Shown here piece after piece: positions 57,100 to 64,000 of a DNA stretch of 64,000 nucleotides (the first letter of the stretch is position 1; each line of letters opens with the position of its first letter). Source of the DNA: Stenotrophomonas rhizophila (GTDB lineage Bacteria > Pseudomonadota > Gammaproteobacteria > Xanthomonadales > Xanthomonadaceae); the NCBI RefSeq assembly GCF_003651185.1, contig NZ_RCDC01000006.1, forward strand, positions 248,001 through 312,000, given 5' to 3'. The notes beneath the pieces are model-generated. The model was not told where the DNA came from and did no database searches. It saw only the letters and a list, made by a program, of their open reading frames with translations. A program made the position numbers and the translations under genes.

Positions 57100-58785
57100 T
57101 CAGAACGTCAGGCTGATGCCGGCCCAGACGCGCATATCGTCTTGATCGGCAGGTTGGGTGCGGCCGGTCGGGGTGGCAGCGGTCAGGTTGAACTGCAGGC
57201 CCTGCGGCAGCCGCAGCTGCAGGCCCAGCCCCGCGCCTTCAAGCGTGAGGGGCTGCAGCCCGAGCCGGCGGTTCTGCGCCACGGGCGAGGTCCTGCCCCA
57301 GTCGTAGAACAGCTGGAGCGACAACACGTCTCCCCAGTTGCGGCCTTGGAACGGTGAGGGCAGGGTGGCGAAGCCGGGCGCATCGACCTGGTACTCGAAG
57401 GTGGCCTGCACGCCACGATCGCCCAGCGCGGCCGAGAGCGGGAAGGCGCGCACGCTGTTGGGGCCGCCGATGCTGAACTGCTCCATCGGTGTGAGCGCGT
57501 TGTCGGTGAACTGGCCAGTGCCACGCAGGTAGAGGCGCTGGTTGCCGGGCAGGGCCTGCAGGCGAGCCGCCGACAGTCGCGTCACCCAGTAGTAGCTGTC
57601 GTGGTTGGGATACAGCCAATCGAACGGCGCTGACTCGTCGTTGATCGACTTGCGCGTGCTCAGCTGCACCAGGTTGATGCCGCGCAACCGGCGGTCGGTA
57701 TGCCGCATCGACAGGCCGGCTTCAAGCACGTCGAACGTATGACGTGAGAGCTGCATGCCGAGGCCATCAAGACGGGATTCCTGGTGGATCCAGCGGCTGG
57801 AGACCTGCAGCAGCAGATCGGTACGGTTGACGAATTTCCAGTCCAGCCCGGCTTGCCCGACCGTGGTGGGGCCATGGATTTCCAGCGCCGCGAACGGGCC
57901 GTTGTTGAGCTCGATCTCGCTGCGGCTCACGCCGGCCGTCAGGCTCAGACCGTCGATGGCGGAGGAGGGAATGCTCAGCGATAACGCCCCCTGCCAGCTG
58001 TCGGCCGGATCCAGCCCGTAGGCGACACTGGCGCCCAGTACATCGGCCGCGCCAAGCGCGTTGAAGGCACTGATACCGAGTTCGGCGCGGTACTTGCCCG
58101 TGCTGTCGGTGCCATGGTTGTTCAGCCCGGCGGTGATTTCATACGGATGCGCGCTGTCCTGGGCGACCAGCACGATGTCCGTTTCACCGGCTTGCTGACC
58201 GGGCTGCAGCACCGAGGTAACCGACACCCCGGGCAGGTCACGCGCATACAGCAGGGCGCGGTCCAGTTCGGCGCGGCGCAGGGGACGGCCGATCAGCCCC
58301 AGGCTGCTGGCGCTGAGCTGGTGGTCGCGGTAGCGCTGGCTGCCCTGCACCAGCACCCGGCCCACCCGGCCTTCCAGGACATTCAGGGTGAGCATCTGGC
58401 GCTCGCCGATGTCCTGCGGCGGCACATAGGCCACCGAGACCAGAAACCCTGCCTCGCGATACGTCTGGGTGATCCGCGCGCTGATCTGCTGGATCTGCTC
58501 GAAATCCAGCGCGCCGGGCAGCGTTGGGCTGATCTCACGCAGTGCCTGGTTGGCGACGGCCTCCACGGCGGCGCGGCTGATGCCGCTGGCGGGGTGATCA
58601 CCCACGCCCTCCACGGTGATCCGCGCGATCAGTACGGTCGCGCTTGCGGTGGCGGCCGGTGGCGCAGTGTCGGCGGCCAAGGCGACCTGGCCGAGGGGCG
58701 CGGCCAGGGCCAGGACGAGCAGGCCTGCCCGCCGTGGCAGGCAGCACTGACGGAGGGCGGGGGGCGAGAAGCCGGAGCAGCGCAT
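57100..58785 (-). CDS. TpsB outer-membrane transporter of two-partner secretion
   Basis: A 561-residue ShlB/FhaC-type Omp85-family transporter dedicated to the TpsA encoded downstream. A signal (AGLLVLALAAPLGQVALA) is followed by two POTRA domains (about 50-205: VLIARITVEGVGDHPASGI, MLTLNVLEGRVGRVLVQGSQRY). The rest is a 16-strand barrel with the Omp85 motif FSIGGPNSVRAFP in the large loop, and a C-terminal aromatic residue (GISLTF). The ATG at 58785 has only a weak ribosome site. It is the first gene of the tpsB-tpsA pair. Confidence 0.94.
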   Translation of the reverse strand: MRCSGFSPPALRQCCLPRRAGLLVLALAAPLGQVALAADTAPPAATASATVLIARITVEGVGDHPASGISRAAVEAVANQALREISPTLPGALDFEQIQQISARITQTYREAGFLVSVAYVPPQDIGERQMLTLNVLEGRVGRVLVQGSQRYRDHQLSASSLGLIGRPLRRAELDRALLYARDLPGVSVTSVLQPGQQAGETDIVLVAQDSAHPYEITAGLNNHGTDSTGKYRAELGISAFNALGAADVLGASVAYGLDPADSWQGALSLSIPSSAIDGLSLTAGVSRSEIELNNGPFAALEIHGPTTVGQAGLDWKFVNRTDLLLQVSSRWIHQESRLDGLGMQLSRHTFDVLEAGLSMRHTDRRLRGINLVQLSTRKSINDESAPFDWLYPNHDSYYWVTRLSAARLQALPGNQRLYLRGTGQFTDNALTPMEQFSIGGPNSVRAFPLSAALGDRGVQATFEYQVDAPGFATLPSPFQGRNWGDVLSLQLFYDWGRTSPVAQNRRLGLQPLTLEGAGLGLQLRLPQGLQFNLTAATPTGRTQPADQDDMRVWAGISLTF

Positions 58786-58978
58786 TGGAGCGTTTCCTTA
58801 CGGTGATAGGCCCCAGGACGGGAAAAACCAGGGCTGATCCTGTTAACCGTCAAAAGTGCGTGACCGCCATCACCGAATCCAGCGTATGTCTCAAAAAATG
58901 GGGGCAGGGCGCCTTTGACCGGGCCGGCCGCGCGCAGCCAGGGCGCCGAAGCAGGGCAGCCCCAGCCTGGGAACGGGC

Positions 58979-58984
58979 TACAAT
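58979..58984 (+). promoter_or_regulatory. glyA -10 element
   Basis: TACAAT in GGCTACAATCG lies 35 nt before the glyA ATG, the same hexamer and distance as at purL. The 230-bp gap between tpsB and glyA holds no gene; its left part must carry the tpsB promoter, which I cannot place. Confidence 0.5.
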
Positions 58985-59019
58985 CGACGCCTTTCCTCCC
59001 TGTCCTGGAGTACCACCCG

Positions 59020-60273
59020 ATGTTCCCGCGCGACGTCCGCATCGAAAGCTACGATCCCGAACTGGCCAAGGCCATTGCCGCCGAAACCCAGCGCCAGGAA
59101 GACCATGTCGAGCTGATTGCCAGCGAGAACTACACCAGCCCGGCGGTGATGGAAGCCCAGGGCAGCCAGCTGACCAACAAGTACGCCGAGGGCTATCCGG
59201 GCAAGCGTTACTACGGTGGCTGCGAATACGTGGACATCGCCGAGCAGCTGGCCATCGATCGCCTCAAGCAGCTGTTCGATGCCGACTATGCCAACGTGCA
59301 GCCGCACAGCGGTTCGCAGGCCAACCAGGCGGTGTACTTCGCGCTGCTGCAGCCGGGCGACACCATCCTGGGCATGAGCCTGGCCCATGGCGGCCACCTG
59401 ACCCACGGTGCCAAGGTCAATGCCTCGGGCAAGCTGTTCAACGCCGTCCAGTACGGTGTCGACGAAGCCGGCCTGATCGACTATGACGAGGTCGAGCGCC
59501 TGGCCCTGGAGCACAAGCCGAAGATGGTCGTCGCCGGGTTCTCGGCTTACTCGCAGGTGGTGGACTGGGCGCGCTTCCGCGCCATCGCCGACAAGGTCGG
59601 TGCCTACCTGTTCGTGGATATGGCGCACGTGGCCGGTCTGGTCGCCGCCGGGGTCTACCCGAGCCCGCTGCCGCACGCCCACGTGGTCACCTCGACCACC
59701 CACAAGACCCTGCGCGGCCCGCGTGGCGGCATCATCATCGCCAAGGGGGCAAGCGAAGAACTGCAGAAGAAGCTGCAGTCCATCGTGTTCCCGGGCATCC
59801 AGGGCGGTCCGCTGATGCACGTCATCGCCGGCAAGGCCGTGGCCTTCAAGGAGGCGCTGGAGCCGGGATTCAAGGCCTACCAGCAGCAGGTGGTCAAGAA
59901 CGCCCAGGCGATGGCGGATACGCTGATCGCGCGCGGCTACAAGATCGTCTCTGGCGGTACCCAGAACCACCTGATGCTGGTCGACATGATCGGCAAGGAT
60001 GTCTCGGGCAAGGATGCTGAAGCCGCGCTCGGCCTGGCCCACATCACCGTCAACAAGAATTCCGTGCCGAACGACCCGCGTTCGCCGTTCGTGACCTCGG
60101 GCCTGCGCCTGGGTACGCCGGCGGTCACCACGCGCGGTTACGTGGAGCAGGACTGCGTGGAGCTGGCCAACTGGATCGCCGACGTGCTAGACGCCCCGGC
60201 AGATGAGGCCGTGATCGCCCGCGTCCGCGACGCGGTCAGCGCGCAGTGCCGCAAGTACCCGGTCTACGGCTGA
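59020..60273 (+). CDS. glyA: Serine hydroxymethyltransferase
   Basis: A 417-residue PLP enzyme interconverting serine and glycine with tetrahydrofolate, the main source of one-carbon units. The N-terminus [40 protein letters not shown] is typical. Other motifs: [45 protein letters not shown], the PLP lysine in [14 protein letters not shown], and NAVPxDPR-like [32 protein letters not shown] lies 10 bases upstream of the ATG. Confidence 0.98.
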   Translation: MFPRDVRIESYDPELAKAIAAETQRQEDHVELIASENYTSPAVMEAQGSQLTNKYAEGYPGKRYYGGCEYVDIAEQLAIDRLKQLFDADYANVQPHSGSQANQAVYFALLQPGDTILGMSLAHGGHLTHGAKVNASGKLFNAVQYGVDEAGLIDYDEVERLALEHKPKMVVAGFSAYSQVVDWARFRAIADKVGAYLFVDMAHVAGLVAAGVYPSPLPHAHVVTSTTHKTLRGPRGGIIIAKGASEELQKKLQSIVFPGIQGGPLMHVIAGKAVAFKEALEPGFKAYQQQVVKNAQAMADTLIARGYKIVSGGTQNHLMLVDMIGKDVSGKDAEAALGLAHITVNKNSVPNDPRSPFVTSGLRLGTPAVTTRGYVEQDCVELANWIADVLDAPADEAVIARVRDAVSAQCRKYPVYG

Positions 60274-60274
60274 T

Positions 60275-60700
60275 ATGGACGAGGGCCGGCAACGGCGTAT
60301 CTACGCCGTGCTGGCCCTGATCTGCGGCATCGTGGGGATGGCCGGCGGCGGCACGTTCGCCGCCATCGGGGTCTGGGTCGCGTTCGTCGAGCCGGCCTAT
60401 CTGGACCGGGCCTCGCGCCTGTTGATCGGTGGCTGGGGCAGTGCGGGCCTGAGCGGGGTGGCGGGCTGGCTGTGGTTGAGCAGCCGCTATCTCCGACAGG
60501 GACGCACCGGCCTGCGCGATGCCGGGCCTTGGCCGTGGGTTGCATTGGGCCTTGGCGTCCTTGCCGCCCTGGCGGTGGTCGGCATGGCATTCTGGCAGGC
60601 CGCCGCGAGTCCGATGGCACTGGTTCTGCTGCTGGCAGGGCCGCCGCTGATGTTGCCGGCTGTCATGCTGGTGCGGCTGCGGTGCACGCAAGGCGCCTGA
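60275..60700 (+). CDS. Small four-helix membrane protein of unknown function
   Basis: A 141-residue protein with four hydrophobic segments (IYAVLALICGIVGMAGGGTFAAIGVWVAF, LSGVAGWLWL, WVALGLGVLAALAVVGMAFW, MALVLLLAGPPLMLPAVMLV). I do not recognise a family. It starts 1 bp after the glyA stop, so it is probably cotranscribed, and is followed 4 bp later by a second small membrane protein. No motif suggests a function. Confidence 0.6.
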   Translation: MDEGRQRRIYAVLALICGIVGMAGGGTFAAIGVWVAFVEPAYLDRASRLLIGGWGSAGLSGVAGWLWLSSRYLRQGRTGLRDAGPWPWVALGLGVLAALAVVGMAFWQAAASPMALVLLLAGPPLMLPAVMLVRLRCTQGA

Positions 60701-60704
60701 CGGG

Positions 60705-61148
60705 ATGAAACCCCTGGGCAGGCAGCGGTGGGGTCTGCTGCTGCATATGGCGTTGTTTGGACTCCCGCATGCCGTGGCGGCGTTTGTCGTGGTTGGGCTG
60801 TGCGTGCGCGATGTGCTCCATCAATACGGTGGGCCAGGCGATGCGCCGGGGTGGGCGGCCGCGTGGTTCGTCGCCGCCAGTCTGGTGCTGATCATCTGGT
60901 GGGGCCTTGCCCGGCGCTGGTGGCAGGGCGGCTCGGGCGAACTTCTTGCGGCCTCATCGGTGTGGTGGGCTGGCTTGGTGGCCGCCCCCGTGGCAACCGG
61001 CATTGCCTGGGCGGGTCTGGTGCGGTCGATCGTCCACCATCATCTGTTCGAAGGGCCCGCGCCAGCGGCCGCCCTGCTCCTGATGGCGGGCCTCCCGCTG
61101 CTCTCCTGCGCGGCGCACCTGCTATGGCTGCGTTGGCGCGCCAGGTAG
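60705..61148 (+). CDS. Small membrane protein of unknown function
   Basis: A 147-residue protein with four hydrophobic segments (LLHMALFGLPHAVAAFVVVGLCV, AAWFVAASLVLIIWWGLA, WWAGLVAAPVATGIAWAGLV, AALLLMAGLPLLSCAAHLLWL). No recognised family. It has the same topology and size as its upstream neighbour and may be a diverged paralogue or partner; the sequences are not obviously alike. Confidence 0.6.
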   Translation: MKPLGRQRWGLLLHMALFGLPHAVAAFVVVGLCVRDVLHQYGGPGDAPGWAAAWFVAASLVLIIWWGLARRWWQGGSGELLAASSVWWAGLVAAPVATGIAWAGLVRSIVHHHLFEGPAPAAALLLMAGLPLLSCAAHLLWLRWRAR

Positions 61149-61255
61149 GCGGGCGGGCCTTTCCGGGCCGCTATTTGCTGTAGCTGGTCCCTCTCAGGTA
61201 CCGTTGCGACGCTGCCGTGACCACGGCATGACGTTTTCCCGATGTAAGGCGTTCC

Positions 61256-61777
61256 ATGTACTGTCCGTTCTGCCAGCATGCCGATACCCGTGTGATCGAC
61301 TCGCGCGTCTCTGAAGACGGCGCGACGATCCGGCGTCGCCGCGAGTGCGAGGCCTGCAACGAGCGCTTCAGCACCCTGGAAACCATCGAACTGAAACTGC
61401 CGGCGATCGTGAAAAGCGACGGCAGCCGGGAGGCGTTCGATGCCCGCAAGGTCCGCAGTGGTTTCGACCGCGCGCTGCAGAAGCGCCCGGTCCCCGAGGA
61501 CAAGATCGAGCTGGCGGTGCGCGCGGTGATGCAGCAGGCGCGTATCTGCGGCGAACGCGAAATCCCCTCGATCAAGGTCGGTGAGTTCGTGATGAACGAG
61601 CTGCGCAAGCTCGACCATGTCGGCTACGTGCGGTTTGCCTCGGTGTACCGCAGCTTCGAAGACGTGGCCGATTTCCGCGAGGAAATCGAGAAGCTTGAAC
61701 GGGAGTTGCCCTCCAGCACCGAACAGCTGCAGCTGCTCGGCGATGTGATCGCGCTGACCAAGAAAAAGAAAGGCTGA
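61256..61777 (+). CDS. nrdR: Transcriptional repressor NrdR
   Basis: A 173-residue regulator that represses ribonucleotide reductase genes when its ATP-cone senses ATP/dATP. The N-terminal zinc ribbon [17 protein letters not shown] to [15 protein letters not shown] has the CxxC-CxxC pairs, and the ATP-cone covers about 48-138 ([31 protein letters not shown]). Length is slightly above the usual 150-160 because of a Lys-rich tail (LTKKKKG). Confidence 0.98.
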   Translation: MYCPFCQHADTRVIDSRVSEDGATIRRRRECEACNERFSTLETIELKLPAIVKSDGSREAFDARKVRSGFDRALQKRPVPEDKIELAVRAVMQQARICGEREIPSIKVGEFVMNELRKLDHVGYVRFASVYRSFEDVADFREEIEKLERELPSSTEQLQLLGDVIALTKKKKG

Positions 61778-61847
61778 GCCTGCGCCGCATCGCGGCCACC
61801 ACGGCTGAGCTACCATCGCGGCTGCCTGCCGCCGGACGCTCACCGCC

Positions 61848-62930
61848 ATGACTGACTTCACCGCTCTCGACCACCAGCACATGGCGCATGCGCTGCGCCT
61901 GGCCGAGCGCGCCGCGTACACCGCGCGGCCCAATCCGATGGTGGGTTGCGTCATCGCACGCGACGAGGTGGTGGTCGGCGAGGGCTGGCACCAGCGCACC
62001 GGCGGCCCCCACGCGGAAGTATTCGCGCTGCGCCAGGCGGGCGAACAGGCGCGCGGCGCCACCGCCTACGTGACCCTGGAGCCGTGCGCGCACCACGGTC
62101 GCACGCCCCCGTGCGCACTGGCCTTGATCGAGGCAGGGGTGACACGCGTGGTCGCGGCGATGCGCGACCCCTTCCCGAAGGTCGACGGCGGCGGTTTCGT
62201 GCTGCTGCGCGAGGCCGGTATCGCGGTGGCCGAAGGGTTGATGGCTGCGCAGGCGCGCGAGCTCAACCACGGGTTCCTGTCACGCATCGAACGCGGGCGC
62301 CCCTGGGTGCGGGTGAAGCTCGCGGCCAGTCTGGACGGGCGTACCGCGATGGCCGATGGCAGCTCCAAATGGATCACCGGTGCGGCCGCCCGCGAGGACG
62401 TGCAGCACTGGCGGGCGCGGGCGGGCGCGATTCTTACCGGCGCGGCCACCGTGTTGGCCGATGACCCGATGTTGACCGTGCGGCTGGCCGATACCGAGGT
62501 AGTGCCGCCGTTGCGGGTGGTGCTCGATGCACGCCTGCGCTCGCTGGAATGTGCGCGGGTGCGCGAGGGCGGGGCGCCGACGCTCTACGTGCATGACGCC
62601 GCGGTCAGCCCGCCGGATGCCGCCGATGCGGAGTTCGCCAGCGTGCCCAGCCATGACGGTCGTCTGGATCTGGGCGCGGTGCTGGCGCTGCTCGCTGAGC
62701 GCGGCATCAACGAAGTGCATACCGAAGCCGGCGCCACCTTGGCCGGTGCGTTGCTGGCCGGTGGCTGGGTCGACGAACTGCTGCTGTACCAGGCGCCCAC
62801 GCTGCTCGGCGAGCATGGGCTGCCGCTGCTGTCCGGTCTGGGTATCCACGCGATGGACCAGCAGCGGCAGATGCGGGTGGTGGACAGGCGCCAGGTGGGT
62901 GAGGACCTGCGCCTGTTGCTGCGCCCATAA
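61848..62930 (+). CDS. ribD: Bifunctional riboflavin deaminase/reductase RibD
   Basis: A 360-residue enzyme carrying out steps two and three of riboflavin synthesis. The N-terminal deaminase domain (1-145) has the zinc site HAEVFAL and PCAHHGRTPPC, with PNPMVGCVI. The C-terminal reductase (150-360) has VRVKLAASLDGRTAMADGSSKWITG and ILTGAATVLADDP plus NEVHTEAGATLAGALL. It follows nrdR by 70 bp. The FMN riboswitch comes after, not before, this gene. Confidence 0.97.
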   Translation: MTDFTALDHQHMAHALRLAERAAYTARPNPMVGCVIARDEVVVGEGWHQRTGGPHAEVFALRQAGEQARGATAYVTLEPCAHHGRTPPCALALIEAGVTRVVAAMRDPFPKVDGGGFVLLREAGIAVAEGLMAAQARELNHGFLSRIERGRPWVRVKLAASLDGRTAMADGSSKWITGAAAREDVQHWRARAGAILTGAATVLADDPMLTVRLADTEVVPPLRVVLDARLRSLECARVREGGAPTLYVHDAAVSPPDAADAEFASVPSHDGRLDLGAVLALLAERGINEVHTEAGATLAGALLAGGWVDELLLYQAPTLLGEHGLPLLSGLGIHAMDQQRQMRVVDRRQVGEDLRLLLRP

Positions 62931-62932
62931 AA

Positions 62933-62956
62933 AACGGGCCCCTTGCGGGACCCGTT
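62933..62956 (+). terminator. Stem-loop after ribD
   Basis: AACGGG and CCCGTT bracket an inner CCC/GGG pair with one mismatch. It lies just after the stop codon; there is no T tract. Confidence 0.4.
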
Positions 62957-63085
62957 CGATCATGGCGCGGCGCGGACGCCGCAGCCCGATCAGTAACCAA
63001 CGTGTGTGCCCTCATATCCACGGGCGCAGCACTCAGCGGGCTAGCTTAACACTTATTTAACTTAAAGCCCCCAGTCAGGGTGCCC

Positions 63086-63094
63086 TGTTACACT
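63086..63094 (+). promoter_or_regulatory. Extended -10 promoter before the FMN riboswitch
   Basis: TGTTACACT is an extended -10 (TG, one base, TACACT) about 30 bp before the aptamer, in a local A+T-rich patch (63045-63070). No good -35 is seen, which suits an extended -10. It supports an independent start for the riboswitch-ribE unit. Confidence 0.5.
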
Positions 63095-63123
63095 AGCCGC
63101 GCCGGTTCGCCGGTACACAAACG

Positions 63124-63260
63124 TCTTCAGGGCGGGGTGCGATTCCCCACCGGCGGTAGGTGCGCAAGCACGAGCCCGCGAGCGCTTCCCGGTCCCCGGG
63201 AAGGTCAGCAGATCCGGTCCGATGCCGGAGCCGACGGTATAGTCCGGATGAAAGAAGACG
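63124..63260 (+). promoter_or_regulatory. FMN riboswitch (RFN element)
   Basis: The conserved RFN segments appear in order: CTTCAGGGCGGGGTGCGATT at 63125, CCCCACCGGCGGTAGGT, GAGCCCGCGAGCGC, GGTCAGCAGATCCGGT, GCCGGAGCCGACGGTATAGT and CCGGATGAAAGAAG. It binds FMN and turns off ribE and the downstream rib genes. About 80 nt of expression platform lie between aptamer and the TTG start; a T run (GCGGCGTTTTTCGC, near 63302-63315) may be part of a terminator hairpin. Confidence 0.96.
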
Positions 63261-63338
63261 GTGCGGCCGGGCCTTGTGCTCGGCGTGCACCTATATGCCT
63301 TGCGGCGTTTTTCGCTCACTTTCCGCGGAGAACGTTCC

Positions 63339-63941
63339 TTGTTTACTGGAATCATCGAAGGCGTCGGCCGTCTGGCCGCACGCGACACCCTTGGCGGCGA
63401 TGTCCGCTTCACCTTTGACGTGGGCACCCTGCCGTTCGAGAACGTGCAGATGGGCGAGAGCATCGCCATCAACGGGGTCTGCCTCACCGTCATCGCGTAT
63501 GACGCCACCCGCTTCCAGGCCGACGCCTCCACCGAGACGCTGGGCCTGACCACGCTGGGGCAGCTGGCCGACGGCGCCGTCATCAATCTCGAACGCGCGA
63601 TGCGCCCGACCGATCGCCTGGGTGGCCATCTGGTCAGCGGCCATGTCGATGGCCTGGGCCAGGTGCTGTCGGTGCATGACGATGCACGTGCCCAGCGCTG
63701 GCGCTTCGCCGCGCCGGCCGCGCTGCTGCGCTACATCGCCAAGAAAGGCTCGATCTGCGTGGACGGGGTCAGTCTGACCGTCAACGAAGTGGACGAACAA
63801 GGCTTCGAGGTCGCCCTCATCCCGCACACCGTCGCCAACACCGCCTTCGCCGCTACTGCCGTGGGCAGCGCGGTCAATCTTGAAATCGATCTGGTCGCCC
63901 GTTACGTCGAACGTTTGTTGGGTGCAGGAGCACGCGCATGA
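63339..63941 (+). CDS. ribE: Riboflavin synthase alpha subunit
   Basis: A 200-residue enzyme that dismutates 6,7-dimethyl-8-ribityllumazine to riboflavin. The start is TTG at 63339 (encoding the universal MFTGIIEG start of this family), with GGAG eight bases before; no ATG is available nearby. Two lumazine-binding repeats: residues 1-90 (FTGIIEGVGRL, GESIAINGVCLTV, DASTETLGLTTL) and 95-190 (GGHLVSGHVDGLGQVL, KKGSICVDGVSLTVNEV, IPHTVANTAF). It overlaps ribBA by four bases. Controlled by the FMN riboswitch. Confidence 0.97.
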   Translation: MFTGIIEGVGRLAARDTLGGDVRFTFDVGTLPFENVQMGESIAINGVCLTVIAYDATRFQADASTETLGLTTLGQLADGAVINLERAMRPTDRLGGHLVSGHVDGLGQVLSVHDDARAQRWRFAAPAALLRYIAKKGSICVDGVSLTVNEVDEQGFEVALIPHTVANTAFAATAVGSAVNLEIDLVARYVERLLGAGARA

Positions 63942-64000
63942 ATTTCGCCCCCATTCCCGAGATCCTCGAGGACATCCGCCTCGGCCGCATGGTCGTCATC
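63938..64000 (+). CDS. ribBA: 3,4-dihydroxy-2-butanone-4-phosphate synthase (RibB or RibBA), N-terminal fragment
   Basis: Only 21 codons are in the window, starting MNFAPIPEILEDIRLGRMVV. This is the usual N-terminus of DHBP synthase, from the first step of riboflavin synthesis that makes the four-carbon unit. ATG overlaps the ribE stop (ATGA) and CAGGAG stands seven bases upstream. Whether it is RibB alone or fused to a GTP cyclohydrolase-type domain cannot be seen. Confidence 0.85.
   Translation, partial: MNFAPIPEILEDIRLGRMVVI

Noticed and set aside
58840..58870. TTGACGGTTAAC on the reverse strand as the tpsB promoter
   Set aside because: A fair -35 is present, but no -10 lies at a workable distance.

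Overview
The window reads as a chromosomal segment of a GC-rich gammaproteobacterium of the Xanthomonadaceae (Lysobacteraceae), most like Stenotrophomonas or a close relative. The basis is the Xanthomonas-type type II secretion operon in the order E-F-G-H-I-J-K-L-M-N-D, the REP-like palindromes carrying GTAG, the glyA-nrdR-ribD-FMN riboswitch-ribE-ribBA arrangement, and protein features seen throughout. This is inference from gene content; no database was searched. I see no phage, insertion sequence, CRISPR array, tRNA or rRNA.

Layout. 1-700: no gene, but two palindromic interspersed units in opposite orientation and two octamer tandem arrays. 0.7-3.1 kb: an RDD membrane protein divergent from xerD, then a DsbC-like disulfide isomerase with a lipobox. 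3.2-5.3 kb: a secreted GH18 chitinase read leftward from a promoter that overlaps a LacI-type (NagR-like) palindrome. 5.6-9.5 kb: purL. 9.9-18.6 kb: a giant trimeric autotransporter adhesin (2880 aa) built of repeats with a period of about 1 kb. 18.7-20.6 kb: a secreted subtilisin-like protease. 20.7-31.4 kb: a complete xps-type T2SS operon with translational coupling at most junctions. 31.6-34.5 kb: two glycosyltransferase-like genes and pncB. 34.8-47.2 kb: a cellulose operon, bcsD-bcsP-like-bcsA-bcsB-bcsZ-bcsC-second bcsZ. 47.2-50.3 kb: a purine permease and ettA, both leftward. 50.5-51.0 kb: an RcnB-like His/Arg/Asp-rich periplasmic protein. 51.0-58.8 kb: a leftward two-partner secretion system (TpsB transporter, then a 2016-aa TpsA adhesin). 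59.0-64.0 kb: glyA, two small membrane proteins, nrdR, ribD, FMN riboswitch, ribE, and the start of ribBA, which runs off the end.

How it fits together. Much of the window concerns the cell surface and secreted enzymes: a T2SS next to two plausible substrates (chitinase and protease), two type V adhesins that share the same long N-terminal signal (ESPR), and a c-di-GMP-gated cellulose machine (BcsA carries a PilZ domain). Together they suggest an organism that attaches, forms biofilm and digests chitin and protein. The housekeeping genes between them (xerD, purL, pncB, glyA, nrdR, rib) look ordinary.

The observations I would follow first are the NagR-like box on the chitinase promoter, the only two cysteines of TpsA forming a CX6C pair at its extreme C-terminus (an HMW1-like tether), the pair of differently targeted BcsZ cellulases bracketing bcsC, and the BcsD/BcsP-like pair heading the cellulose operon.
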